From contig JAVIAB010000159.1 in NCBI GenBank assembly GCA_032433765.1, positions 61,381,810 through 61,445,809 of the forward strand: a stretch of 64,000 bases of DNA, read 5' to 3'. Source of the stretch: Megaustenia siamemsis (lineage: Eukaryota; Mollusca; Gastropoda; Stylommatophora; Ariophantidae). A model generated the notes under the pieces. That model had not been told where the DNA came from, did no database searches, and worked only from the letters and a program-made list of their open reading frames with translations. Below, one piece after another: positions 44,261 through 54,711 of the stretch (positions within the stretch are counted from its first letter, which is position 1; each line of letters starts with the position of its first letter). The position numbers and the translations under genes are program-made.

Positions 44261-46320
44261 AGTATCGGGCCTGATGGCGTAGGTGATTATGTCTCTCCAC
44301 AATATTCGATCTCAATTTTTATTAATCATTTCGGTTGTTGACCTTCAGCCAAGCCATTCTCTTAAGCTGTCTGGTAAATTTTCTCTTTGAGAAGGGAACA
44401 GGCAAATAATTGCAATGCTGCGGTAAAGCTTGTGGCAAAGAGCCAGTGGCGGGGTGTGCTAAACACTCCAAAGTATAATGACAGCTTTACAAGGAAGGAA
44501 CACAGCACAATACTGACGTTTTTGGCCTGTGGCCTTCTTCAGAATACAAGGACAACAACAACAAACGGTGCAGCACAATTTTCTATAACTTCATGTGGAT
44601 GATCAAGTGGAGGGCTAGGAAAGTAGGATGTAGAAATAATAAAGGAGAGAGAAGAGAGAACTGAATACTACATGAGTCATCCGTGCTGTCAGAATGACTA
44701 GGAGCGTTAAGAAAGTGTTAAGAAAGTAATACGTGATAGAGACAGGCGGGTGGAAGGACAAACGGATCTAGTGGCGGGGAAACAGAGAGAGGAGGGTGGG
44801 GGAAGAAAGATAGGTGAAGCTGCCAAACTACTGGGAAACGATGGTCAATGGTACGAAGATCCAAAACCAAAGGCCCGGATGCCATAAATCACTCGAACAA
44901 TGCAAGTGAGAGATCCCGCGAGAGGTTAAAAGAAAGAGTGAATGAAAAGACAAAGTAGTGAACTGGGAGATGGGTGAGAGAGATAGACACTACAGAATGG
45001 AAGGCCTAGAACTTGAAGAGTAGACAGGTAGGTCAATGAAGGCAGTGAGTGGGTACTGGAGGAAGAGAAGAGGAGAGGAGGTATAAGAAAAACGGTATAA
45101 GTCAAGTAGGTATGGAGAAGGGCGGTAGGGTGATAGAGGGGTGGTCCAGAGGAAGTAAGTCACTCGAGAGGTAGGGAAGTATAGAGGAGGAGGAATGGAG
45201 AGGAGGGATGAGAAGCAGGTATGTGGGAAGTGGATAGGAGAGAGGCGGTAGGTCAGAAGTGAATAGAAAGATAGGGAGTCTGGAAGAAGTGAAGTAATAG
45301 GGGAATGATGCGCAATAGGTTTAAACTAAAAGAGGTAAAGAAGTAGGGGATTGATATAACAAAGGGGGATGATGAGGGTCCTAGGAGAGGAATGAAAGTG
45401 GACATCAGGATAAGGAGGATTCTGGAATAGTAGGTATAGAGGAGTAGTGACTACAAGTGAATAGAGAGGAAAGGGGTGAGTTAGGAGTGGATCAGTAGAG
45501 AGGTGGTGGGAAGGACGAGGAACAATAGAGGTGGGCAGAGAGATGGTACAGTCCAGGTGGAGAGGTAATATAGTGATAAAGAGGTGAGGGACATAAAGGT
45601 AGTCAGAAGAGAAAAAGAAGGGGAGGGGGGAGGGGGTTAGGATGAAGAAGGCAAGATAACGGTTACTCAAAGCGGACATGGAGAACAGGGATGAACGAGG
45701 AGTAGAAGACCCAAGAAGTGAAATAGGAAGAGAAGTCCATAGGTGGGAGGATGGAGACGCAGGAAGGAGGGTTCTCAGAGGGGCAGGGATACAGTGATGC
45801 CACGAGAGCTTAGGCAACCCCAACGAGCGATGAGGTGGTTCTCCAGAGTGAGCCGACTCTGGTGATCAGAGGAGTATGATATTAGGCCAGTAACCAAGAC
45901 ATCCGTGTTACATTTTCTCTTTGCTTCCCCCTATCTCTTAGTGTCTCAATTTTCCCAGTTGTCACAATATATTCCAGCTGTTCTCTTCTGATTACGTGGC
46001 CAAAATATTATGATTGTTTCTTCCTAATATTGGAAATTTGCTCTCTTTTTGATGTGGCCTCTTTTAGAACAATTTCATTATTCTTCTTAGCAGCCCATGG
46101 TATTCTCAACATTCTTCTGTAAAACCACATTTCTACAGACTCCAGTGATTGTCTTATCTGTTGTCTTATTGTCCATGATTCACATCCGTATGTTAAGATA
46201 TAATATATAAAAACTCTTTTTTGTTGTTTCGATTGTCAAAAATGGATTGCACAATATCTTCCTCAATTTTTCGGAAAGCTGCTTTTGCCTGAGCCATTCT
46301 CCATCACACCTCTATTGTAC
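44225..46320 (-). pseudogene. LINE RT C-terminal fragment split by a 1.5-kb insertion
   Basis: The 3' (GAT)n tail lies at 44228-44260 (plus-strand atcatc...). The LINE runs leftward-to-rightward as minus strand to 44389, is interrupted by 44390-45911, and resumes at 45924 ('cttccccctatctcttag') to about 46320. Comparison with the uninterrupted relative at 52.7 kb shows the two halves join precisely. Minus-strand blocks after rejoining include 'FGHVIRREQLEYIVTTG'-type and 'WFYRRMLRIPWAAKKN'-type sequence with stops. Same family as 13.5, 40.5, 47.3 and 52.3 kb. Confidence 0.8.
44390..45911. mobile_element. 1.52-kb retroposon-like insertion with 12-bp target duplication
   Basis: Flanked by ATTTTCTCTTTG at 44378-44389 and 45912-45923. 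The insert is strikingly purine-rich (AG) on the plus strand from about 44600 to 45780. Its left part ('gggaacaggcaaataattgc', 'aatgctgcgg' at 44394-44422) is closely related to 60943-60972. Near 44513-44541 the minus strand reads 'CTGAAGAAGGCCACAGGCC' followed by AAAAACGTC, resembling the hammerhead-type motifs known from Penelope-like elements, with one core base off. The only long frame (165 codons, minus, 45326-45823) is low-complexity Pro/Ser/Leu-rich and unrecognised. Class uncertain; Penelope-like non-autonomous element is a hypothesis. Confidence 0.75.
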
Positions 46321-46835
46321 ATACACTTCTACTATCTACGTATAAAAGCGTAGATCAACACTGTTGTTTTTAAATAATCCATGATAATCGTCATGGCGGT
46401 GAATATAAATTATGATTGTTGCCCTACTCCAGATTTGATGTCAGAACATGTTCTAAACATAAGAAATCAAATCTCCATGACCAGAATATATAACCAACGA
46501 GATATCCACGCTAACCAGACATAAAGAAATGAGTCTGCTACATTAACACAACCAAAGGTGGACAGAACGTTACCGCAATCATGTAGACGGACATGCATGT
46601 GCCCCATCCAAAAGAAAAGAAAAGCAAATACAAGTAAAGTCACTATCTACGTGCCTCTAACGCTTCATCCTCATCATTATGTGCTGCCATGCCGGTTAGT
46701 GTGGCTACCATCTCTCTCCACATCACTAGGTCAGTTGTCAAAAAAAGCTGTCACCATACCTTGCAGGTATGCTAAATCCCACTACTGACTTCCTAAAGAA
46801 CGATTCCCTAAACTATACATTGTCCATTCTATATT
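46321..46835. other. No gene; possible LINE 3' end
   Basis: 'atcctcatcattatgtgctg' at about 46667 followed by 'ccatgccggttagtgtggct' resembles a minus-strand LINE 3' terminus; the rest is unrecognised. Confidence 0.4.
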
Positions 46836-46845
46836 TTTAAAAAAA

Positions 46846-47051
46846 AAACTGTCTAGTTTATTTTTCTCCAGGCAGCAGCAAACTCGTTATTTTGAACTTT
46901 GCAGCAGAAGGCAATCTGAGCATCAGAGACAGTCCCTCTTTGATTACCTATATAACATATAGTATATAAAGATATATATCCACAGAGCAAAGCTGCAAAG
47001 CTCAAAATAACGAGTTTGCTGCTGGCTGGAGAAAAATTAACTAAACAGTTT
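46846..47051. mobile_element. 206-bp foldback (MITE-like) element
   Basis: Arms 46846-46905 and 46992-47051 are 60-bp inverted repeats differing at four positions, spaced by 86 bp. Each arm contains 'cagcagcaaactcgttattt' (or its complement), and A/T runs extend the arms outward. No ORF. The long hairpin suggests a non-autonomous DNA element with long terminal inverted repeats. No clear target duplication could be set because of the A/T runs. Confidence 0.88.
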
Positions 47052-47055
47052 TTTT

Positions 47056-47103
47056 TGTCCTTTATAGTTTAATTCACTAACCACTGAGCTAACGTGGTTC
47101 TCC
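47056..47103 (-). mobile_element. SINE head remnant
   Basis: 'aattcactaaccactgagct' + 'aacgtggttctcc' matches the reverse complement of the SINE's tRNA-like head; the body is absent. It abuts the foldback element. Confidence 0.7.
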
Positions 47104-47199
47104 TTTCAATAACTATAGTTTCAACAAAATTCCTTCCTCGATTGAAGAGTCCTCCAATTCCATACAACAACTGGTTACATTATAACTAGGAACAATAAA

Positions 47200-47344
47200 T
47201 ACATGCATTATACCACTGTAGAATAAACACATACATTTTAAATCAATAGAATAAAAACATACATTACAACTCAGTAGAATAAACACGTACATTACAACTC
47301 AGTAAAATAAACAAATACATTACAACTATTTAGAATAAACATAT
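47200..47344. repeat. 28-bp minisatellite, left part
   Basis: Units 'aataaacacatacattacaa' + 'ctcagtag'. The array resumes at 48208-48275 beyond the LINE fragment. Confidence 0.85.
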
Positions 47345-48207
47345 TTTAAGATCCATAAGGGACATGCCTGTAATAACAATTGGAGGACATAATATAAATA
47401 AATAAATAATATAAATCTAAAGTATGCTGATGATACAGTCTTAATCGCTAAGAGTGAAAATGAGTTACAAGAAATGTTGGACATTATAGTGAAAGAAAGC
47501 AAATATAAAGGACTCAGCCTTAATAGCAACAAGACATGGGTAATGGTAACAACAAAGAAAAAGACATCACCTCAGTGCAAAATAAAGACAAGTGGAACAA
47601 TATTAAAACAGGTAAATGAATTTAAATATTTGGGAACTTTGTTAACCTCAGACGGAAGATGTACAGAAGATGTGCTCAGGCAAAAGCAGCTTTCCAAAAA
47701 ATGAGGGAGATACTATGCTATCCATTTGTTGACAATAGAAACAAGAAAAGAGTTCTTAAATGTTATATAGAGCCAGTCTTAATTAACATATGGATGCGAA
47801 TCATGGACAATAGGACAACTGACAAGAAAATCACTGGAGTCTGTAGAAATGTGGTTTTACATAAGAATGTTGAGAGTACCATGGACAGCTAAGCGGAGTA
47901 ATGGAGATGTTCTGAGAGAGGTCAAAGCAAAAAGAGAGCTAATTGCCAATATTAGAAAAAAACAATCATCATTTTTGGCCATGTAATGAGAAGAGAATAA
48001 CTGAAATATATTGTAACAACTGGAAAAATTATTGAGGGATGAAGAGATAGAGGGAAGCAAAGAGACAAAATAACAGACAGCTTAAGAGAATGGCTTGACA
48101 GAAGGTCAACAACAGAAATGATAAATAGCTGCCGAGATCGAAAGTTGTGGAGAGACATGATCACTTACGCCAGTAGGCCCTGTACTTGATGATGATGATG
48201 ATGAGAA
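47345..48207 (+). pseudogene. LINE RT fragment with YADD motif and (GAT)n tail
   Basis: Plus strand: 'LKYADDTVLIAKSENELQEM', 'LNSNKTWVMVTTKKKTSP', 'VNEFKYLGTLLTSDGRCTED', then a frame change into 'MREILCYPFVDNRNKKRVLK' and later 'NIRKKQSSFLAM'-like and 'RDRKLWRDMITYASRPCT' at the end, followed by (GAT)n at about 48188-48203. YADD is the catalytic RT motif, so this is the 3' half of the enzyme; the 5' half is missing. Several shifts and stops. Flanked on both sides by the same 28-bp minisatellite. Confidence 0.83.
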
Positions 48208-48275
48208 TAAACACATCCATTATAAATCAGCAGAATAAACGCATACATTACAACTCAGCTGTATTAACATATCAA
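48208..48275. repeat. 28-bp minisatellite, right part
   Basis: Two further units ('aataaacgcatacattacaa' etc.) matching 47200-47344. Confidence 0.8.
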
Positions 48276-48469
48276 ATCTCTATTATTTTGCACAAACTCA
48301 CTGACATAACTGGAACAGAACCTTGTTATCAGTCAAAGTTGAAAATCTGGGGATATCATAATTCACTGAGAAGAATCCCGCTAGTGGTAATTTGCAATCA
48401 TAAAGGGCTTTACAATCTGGATTAGGTAAACCGTAGTCGCAATCTAAAAAGAGGTTAGAAAAATAGACC

Positions 48470-48675
48470 GTTTGGGGTATTTATTATAATATACTGGTTG
48501 ATTATTTGTGGTGACATTAGAATATACACATTTATTATGTGTGTCAAAATTAGAATATATCAGTCTACCATTGTGCTATGATTAGATAATATTAGTTGAC
48601 CATTTTTTGACAAAGTTAGAGTATATTAGTTCACCATTTGTGTAAAGATTATATATTATTTCACCATTTGTGTCT
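48470..48675. repeat. ~33-bp minisatellite (AT-rich), left part
   Basis: Degenerate units of 'tagaatatattagttgacca' + 'tttgtgataaaga' type, the same family as 55060-56050. It resumes at 49488-49535 after a LINE fragment. Confidence 0.8.
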
Positions 48676-49487
48676 TCTGCTACTTTTTCTTCTGCCTTCC
48701 TACCTCATCTGCCTTTCAGCATTGAGGGGGGATATAATTTGCAGCCTTTTGCTCTTCTGTTCGCCTCTGCTGCTGTTATGTTTCCTAGTGCTTCTAATAT
48801 TTCATTGATCCATCTTTTTCGTGGTCGACCTTGGGTCTGGTGTTCCCACGTTTGCTGAAGGCTCGTTGTGTTGTATTTTTATCTTTCTGCCTTGTAATGT
48901 GGCCAAACCATTTTATCTGTTGTTTCTTATATATTCTATGGTGGGGGCTATTCCTAGCTTCTTTTCCCAGTTCTTTATTTCTGTTCTTTTCTTTCAGACT
49001 GTTTCCTGTCATTCGTCTAACACATGTCATCTCAGTAGAGGTTATTTTTCTTATCGTTCTTGCATCCAGGTCTGGCATTGGTAGCACAACGTTGGGATGA
49101 AGATTGTATTGTATAGTGCTCGTTTTGCCTCTAGAGTTATTTCCTTGTTGGGCAATAATGGTGATAACTGTCCAATGATTTGACAAGCTTTGTTGCATCT
49201 TGATTCTATCTCTGCTGTTTGAGAATAATCGTGTGTCACTAAACGTTCTAGGTATTTGAATTCCTTTACTTGTTTTAGTTGTCTGCCTTCTATAGCTATG
49301 TTGATATTCTATTTATTTTTGGCGACATTCATGACTTCTGTTTTATTAATGTTGATTTTCATGTTGTATTTTGTGCCTGAGCTGTTGAGTTTGTTAAAGT
49401 GTTCTAGTATGTCTTTTATTGTTTCATGTATTAGTGCCTGGTCGTCTGCAAATAAAAGCTCCTATCCTCCTCTATTTTGTCAAAAAC
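48676..49487 (-). pseudogene. LINE RT C-terminal fragment
   Basis: Minus strand from the right: a region with 'DDQALIHETIKDILEHFNKL' type spacing near 49440, then 'MTHDYSQTAEIESRCNKACQ', 'ALYNTIFIPTLCYQCQTWM', 'ARTIRKITSTEMTCVRRMTG', 'KKQQIKWFGHITRQKDKNTT', 'QRAFSKRGNTRPKVDHEK'. Two frames alternate, so it is frameshifted. Related to the tails at 28.95 and 62.95 kb. Minisatellite of one family lies on both sides. Confidence 0.8.
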
Positions 49488-49535
49488 CATTTGTGTCAAG
49501 ATTAGATTAGATTATTTGACCCTTTGTCGTAAAAA
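49488..49535. repeat. ~33-bp minisatellite, right part
   Basis: 'ccatttgtgtcaagattaga' continues the array interrupted at 48675. Confidence 0.65.
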
Positions 49536-49584
49536 GGACAAGCGCCATGACCAGTTAACAAATCAATAGGGGAATTATAAGTTG

Positions 49585-49880
49585 TAGGTGAGACAGTTTT
49601 TTTTAAATATCATAACGAATTTGCTCAATGACATTTATGACAGCGCTCATTTTCCTAATGGTTTTCTACTATCCTCATTTATAGCTTTGGCCAAAACACC
49701 AGGAGAAAAGGAATGTGATAAATATAGAACTATTAATGTATCATGTCTTAATACAAAGCTTATGTTAGGATTCGTTGTCAGAGGAATAAGAGGAAATGTT
49801 AAATGATAAACATTGGGCGAGCAATTGTGATTGATTCATCATCATCTTCAAGTACCGGGCCTACTGGTGAAGGTGATCAT
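49585..49880 (+). pseudogene. Small LINE RT fragment and an opposing LINE 3' end
   Basis: 49588-49806 encodes 'NIITNLLNDIYDSAHFPNG', 'SSFIALAKTPGEKECDKYRT' and 'LMLGFVVRGIRGNVK', an internal RT block, starting and ending abruptly. At about 49840-49880 'atcatcatcttcaagtaccg' is the (GAT)n-tailed 3' end of a minus-strand LINE, giving two fragments in opposite orientation. Confidence 0.72.
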
Positions 49881-49883
49881 GTA

Positions 49884-50786
49884 ATATCAAAACTATTGTA
49901 CTGTAAAACCCACTTATAGTAGTCTATAAGAATCTTGTATAGTCGTTTCTAAGTAAAAATCTTGTATAGTAGTCTCTAAGTATCTGCATAGTAGTCGCTA
50001 AGTAAATATCTTCTTTAGTAGTCTCTAAACGTCTTGTATAGTAGTCTCTAAGTAAATATCGGGTATAATATTATCCAAGTATCTTGTATTGTAGTCTATA
50101 AGTACTTGTATAGTCATCTCTAAGTAAATATCTTGTATAGTAGTCTCTAAGTAAATATCTTCTATAGTAGTCTCTAAGTAAATATCTTCTATAGTAGTCT
50201 CTAAGTAAATATCTTGTATAGTAGTCTCTAAGTAAATATCTTGTATAGTAGTCTCTAAGTAAATATCTTCTATAGTAGTCTCTAAGTAAATATCTTGTAT
50301 AGTAGTCTCTAAGTAAATATCTTCTATAGTAGTCTCTAAGTAAATATCTTGTATAGTAGTCTCTAAGTAAATATCTTGTATAGTAGTCTCTAAGTAAATA
50401 TCTTCTATAGTAGTCTCTAAGTAAATATCTTCTATAGTAGTCTCTAAGTAAATATCTTCTATAGTAGTCTCTAAGTATCTTGTATAGTAGTCTCTAAGTA
50501 AATATCTTGTATAGTAGTCTCTAAGTAAATATCTTGTATAGTAGTCTCTAAGTAAATATCTTCTATAGTAGTCTCTAAGTAAATATCTTCTATAGTAGTC
50601 TCTAAGTAAATATCTTGTATAGTAGTCTCTAAGTAAATATCTTGTATAGTAGTCTCTAAGTAAATATCTTCTATAGTAGTCTCTAAGTATCTTGTATAGT
50701 AGTCTCTAAGTAAAAATCGTGTATAGTATTTTCTCTATTTATTTTTTATAGTAGTCTCTATGTGAATATCTTGTATAGTAGTCTAT
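49884..50786. repeat. 23/27-bp minisatellite, array II left part
   Basis: Same monomer as array I but mostly the 27-bp version with an extra 'aaat' ('gtctctaagtaaatatcttg'). It begins with the flank 'attgtactgtaaaacccact', identical to that of array I. Confidence 0.95.
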
Positions 50787-51043
50787 GAGTAAAGTAAATT
50801 TCCCCCGTTACGCCAAGTGGCGTGTAGGGAATAAGGTGTTAGTGCCCATACATTTTACAGACGGTCGACAAATGATTTATGGGATAATACGGTCGGTATT
50901 ACGCTCATGCAGCATTACTTTCCCAGAAAAAAAATCAGGTACACATTAAAGGCTGGGTGAAGTGCAAGCCGTCGGTTGGGATCGAACCCTACCTCTTGTC
51001 CTTTGTAGTCCAGTTCACTAACCACTGAGCTATCGCGTCTCCC
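50787..51043 (-). mobile_element. tRNA-derived SINE, copy 5, inside array II
   Basis: Near full-length minus-strand copy: 'cccgttacgccaagtggcgt' body start, 'gatcgaaccctacctcttgt' and head 'actgagctatcgcgtctccc'. More diverged than copy 1. Because it sits in a tandem array, a target duplication cannot be distinguished from repeat units. Confidence 0.9.
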
Positions 51044-52344
51044 AAGTATCTTGCATGGATGTATATAAATATATTGATAGTTGTTTTTAAGTAAATATCT
51101 TATATAGTCGAATCTAAGTATCGTGTATAGCAGTCTCTTAGTACCTTGTATAGTAGTCTCTAAGTACCTTGAATAGTAGTCTCTAAGTATCTTGTATAGT
51201 AGTCTCTAAGTACCATGTATAGTAATCTCTAAGTATCTTGTATAGTAGTCTCTAAGTATCTTGTATAGTAGTCTCTAAGCATCTTGTATAGTCGTCTCTA
51301 ACTATCTTGCATAGTAGTCTCTAAGTATCTTGTATAGTAGTCTCTAAGAATCTTGTATAGTAGTCTCTAAGTATTTTGTATAGTAGTCTATAAGTACCGT
51401 GTATAGTAGTCTCTAAGTATCTTGTATATTAGTCTCTAAGTACTTTGTATAGTAGTCTCTAAGTACTTTGTATAGTAGTCTCTAAGTATTTTGTATAGTA
51501 GTCTCTAAGTACTTTGTATAGTAGTCTCTAAGTACTTTGTATAGTAGTCTCTAAGTACTTTGTATAGTAGTCTCTAAGTATTTTGTATAGTAGTCTCTAA
51601 GTACTTTGTATAGTAGTCTCTAAGTACTTTGTATAGTAGTCTCTAAGTACTTTGTATAGTAGTCTCTAAGTACTTTGTATAGTAGTCTCTAAGTATTTTG
51701 TATAGTAGTCTCTAAGTACTTTGTATATTAGTCTCTAAGTACTTTGTATAGTAGTCTCTAAGTACTTTGTATAGTAGTCTCTAAGTATTTTGTATAGTAG
51801 TCTATATTTTGTATAGTAGTCTCTAAGTATCTTGTATAGTAGTCTCTATTTTGTATAGTACTCTAAGTATTTTGTATAGTAGTCTCTAAGTATTTTGTAT
51901 AGTAGTCTATAAGTACCTTGTATAGTAGTCTCTAAATATCTTGTATAGAAGTCTATAAGTATTTTGTATAGTAGACTAAGTATCTTGTATAGTAGTCTCT
52001 AAGTATCTTGTATAGTCGTCTCTAACTATCTTGCATAGTAGTCTGTAAGTATCTTGTATAGTAGTCTCTAAGTACCTTGCATAGTAGTCTCTAACTATCT
52101 TGCATAGTAGTCTCTAACTATCTTGCATAAAAGTTTCTAAGTACCTTGTATAGTATTCTCTAAGTATCTTGTATAGTAGTCTCTAAGTATCTCGTATAGT
52201 AGTCTCTAAGTATCTTGTGTAGTAGTCTCTAAGTATCTTGTATAGTAGTCTCTAAGTATCTTGTATAGTAGTCTATAAGTATCTTGTATTGTAATCTCTA
52301 AGTAAATATCTTGTATAGTAGTCTCCAAGTATCTTCTATCATTA
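51044..52344. repeat. 23-bp minisatellite, array II right part (~56 copies)
   Basis: 23-bp form, with runs of the 'aagtactttgtatagtagtc' subtype between 51430 and 51780. It ends at a LINE (GAT)n tail. Confidence 0.95.
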
Positions 52345-53450
52345 TCATCATCTAGTACCAGGCTTGCTGGCGTACGTGATCATCTATCTATTGACCTTTC
52401 GAGCCGTAACCGGCCCATAGGGCGTAGACCAAGATACACCTTCTCCTATATGAATTTTTGTTCTAGCAGTTTTCTTTTAAAGATATTTTATCAAATCTCG
52501 CCATCTGTCTCTGTTCTGTGCAAGCAGTTCTATCTCATTGAGGGAGCCGATTCCTGCTGCTCTTGCCTCTCTCATCAATGTTCTTCTCAGTGTCTCCCTG
52601 GGTCTTCCTCTTTTTCTTTTACCTGTTGTTTCCCATTTGAGGGCTTTTACGTGATCATGCCTCTCCATAAATTTCGATCACGACAGTTATTTCTAATTTC
52701 TGTTGTTGACCTTCTGCCAAGCCATTCTCTTAAGCTGTCTGGTATCTTTTCTCTTTGCTCCCTCTATCTCTTGGTTCCTCAATTTTCCCCAGCTGTTACA
52801 ATATATTCCAACTGTTCTCTTCTCATTACATGACCAAAAAATGATGATTGCTTCTTCCTGATATTGGAAATTAGCTCTCTTTTTGTTTTGGCCTATTTGA
52901 GAACGTTTTTATTAATTTTCTCAGCTGTACATGGTATTCTCAATATTCTTCTATAAAACCACATTTCTACAGACTCCAGTGATGTTCTTGTCCGTTGTCC
53001 TATTGTCCATGATTCACATCCATTATGTTAAGACTGGCTCTTCATAACATTTAAGAACTCTTTTTCTTGTTTCTATTTTCAAAAATGGTTTGCATAGTAT
53101 TTTTCTCATTTTCTGGAAAGCTGCTTTTGCCTTGGCCATTCTGTATCTCACCTCTTGTGTACATCTTCCGTCTGAAGTTAACAAAGTTGCCAAATATTTA
53201 AATTCATTTACCTGTTTTAATATTGTTCCACTTGTCTTTGTTTTGCAATGAGGTGATGTCTTCTTCTTTGTTGATACCATTACTTCTATCATTTTGCTAT
53301 TAAGGCTGAGTCCTTTTATTTTTGCTTTCTTTCACTATAATGTCCAACATTCTTTGTAACTCATTTTCACTCTTAGCGATTAATACTGTATCATCAGCAT
53401 ACCTTAGATTATTTATATTATGATTATGTGTTTTAACGTGCCTTCTAAAT
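52345..53450 (-). pseudogene. LINE RT fragment, minus strand, with a nested LINE piece
   Basis: Right to left: 'NLRYADDTVLIAKSENELQR' near 53420-53340, 'MVSTKKKTSPHCKTKTSGT', 'VNEFKYLATLLTSDGRCTQE', 'MAKAKAAFQKMRKILCKPFL', 'RKRVLKCYEEPVLT', then 'FGHVMRREQLEYIVTAG'-like and tail, ending in plus-strand 'atcattatcatcatc'. The catalytic YADD is present but frameshifts occur around it. It is one of the longer copies of the family seen at 13.5, 40.5, 44.2 and 47.3 kb and served to delimit the insertion at 44.4 kb. A different LINE piece is nested at 52384-52648. Confidence 0.85.
52384..52648 (-). mobile_element. Nested 5'-truncated LINE piece with 10-bp target duplication
   Basis: Direct repeat ACGTGATCAT at 52374-52383 and 52649-52658 bounds 265 bp. 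Minus-strand reading gives 'VKALKWETTGKRKRGRPRET', 'LRRTLMREARAAGIGSLNEI' and 'LAQNRDRWRDLIKYL', the tail of another LINE family, plus its short 3' UTR. Confidence 0.88.
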
Positions 53451-53499
53451 GTCATTTGTATTGTTATAGTTAATTAATATTTATATATAATCACAATTG

Positions 53500-54711
53500 T
53501 GATTAGCTCAAGAAAAATGAACACAAAAGGTCATGTATATCACAAGGTCGATGATAGCCCTGGAGGTTCATAACGATACACAATTAAGCTTCATTGACTA
53601 CATCAAAGCTGTCGATAAAACCAGTCTTGAACATGTAAACAAAAGGGTAGAAAATATCATTTTAAATATAATAAATCAAATAAGACAGTAAAGATCGTAT
53701 GATTATTAAACTTGTATGTTGGAAACAAGATGCTAACATTAGTGAAAACAAACATGAAGTTTATCAACAAATAAGTCAAGAAGTGAAACAAGGGAATGTA
53801 TTGTTATCATATCTATTTCCTTGTTCAAGGAAAATATTTTAAGAACAATTGTGGACAAGCCTGGCATTAAAGTGGGGGGGGGGAAGCAACATAAAGAAAC
53901 TCGGGAGATCAGACGACATGGTATTGATAGCAGAAACCAACAAGAACAACAAAATCTGTTAGATGAAACTGTGACAGAAAGTGAACTGAAGGGCCTCCCC
54001 CCAACATCAAAACGACAAAATATATGAAAAAATCAAAGAAAACGAACACACATAAATGTAGAATAAAGTTATAAGTGGTAAAATTCTGAATCAAGTGCAT
54101 AGATTCAAATACATATTTTAAAAAAGTTATGTACCCCCGTCACGCCAAGTGGCGTATAGTGAATATGGTGTTAGTGACCATACATTTCACAGAACTTCGG
54201 CACATGATTTTTGGGGTAATTCAAATACATTGGATCAATAATAACATCAGATGGCAGATGCACTGTACAATTTACAAGCAGAATAGGACAAGCATAGAAT
54301 GAATTAAATCAAGTGAAAAAACATCCTATGTAAAAATCATTGTCAATTAATGTTAGAAAATGTGCCATGAAAGGTTGCAGCAAACTGTTTTACTATATGG
54401 AAGTGAGTCATGGACGTAAAGTAAGACAACACAAAGAACATTAGAGGCAGCTGAGATGTGGTTTATCACAGGAATGCTACGGATTACATAGATAGCAACT
54501 ATCACTAACGAAGAAATGTTTAAATCGAACTGTAGAAACCAAAATAACATAAGAATCATATGGAAAACATAATCTACATTTACTGGACACGGGATGCGAG
54601 CAGAAGACATTGAGAAAAATGTAGCAACAGGCAGAAAGAATGGAAAGAAGAGAAGCGAAAAAAAGAAGACAAAAAAAATATTAAACATCTTATCCAAAAG
54701 GCAAAATAAAA
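53500..54711 (+). pseudogene. LINE RT fragment, plus strand, split by a SINE
   Basis: Shifting frames give 'FIDYIKAVDKTSLEHVNK'-like, 'QEVKQGNVLLSYLF', 'IDKPGIKVGGG', 'ETREIRRHGIDSRNQQEQQN' / 'DDMVLIAETNK' (the YADD position), 'TESELKGL', 'ILNQVHRFKYI' to 54114 and, after the SINE, 'FKYIGSIITSDGRCT' from 54221. The two halves duplicate the codons for FKY because of the target duplication. Many shifts; non-functional. It ends against an inverted LINE 3' end at 54712. Confidence 0.78.
54115..54218 (-). mobile_element. 5'-truncated SINE, copy 6, with 12-bp target duplication
   Basis: ATTCAAATACAT at 54103-54114 and 54219-54230 bounds 104 bp that match only the SINE 3' region ('gtacccccgtcacgccaagt' ... 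'catgatttttggggta'). The tRNA head is missing on the right, as expected of a minus-strand 5' truncation. Confidence 0.92.

Noticed and set aside
45326..45823. 165-codon Pro/Ser/Leu-rich frame as a gene
   Set aside because: Low-complexity antisense of a purine-rich stretch; no domain or start context.
35165..48207. A single LINE split by an ~11-kb insertion between 36115 and 47345
   Set aside because: The two pieces overlap by roughly 37 bp with differences, which is too long and too diverged for a target duplication; they are better explained as two independent truncated copies.
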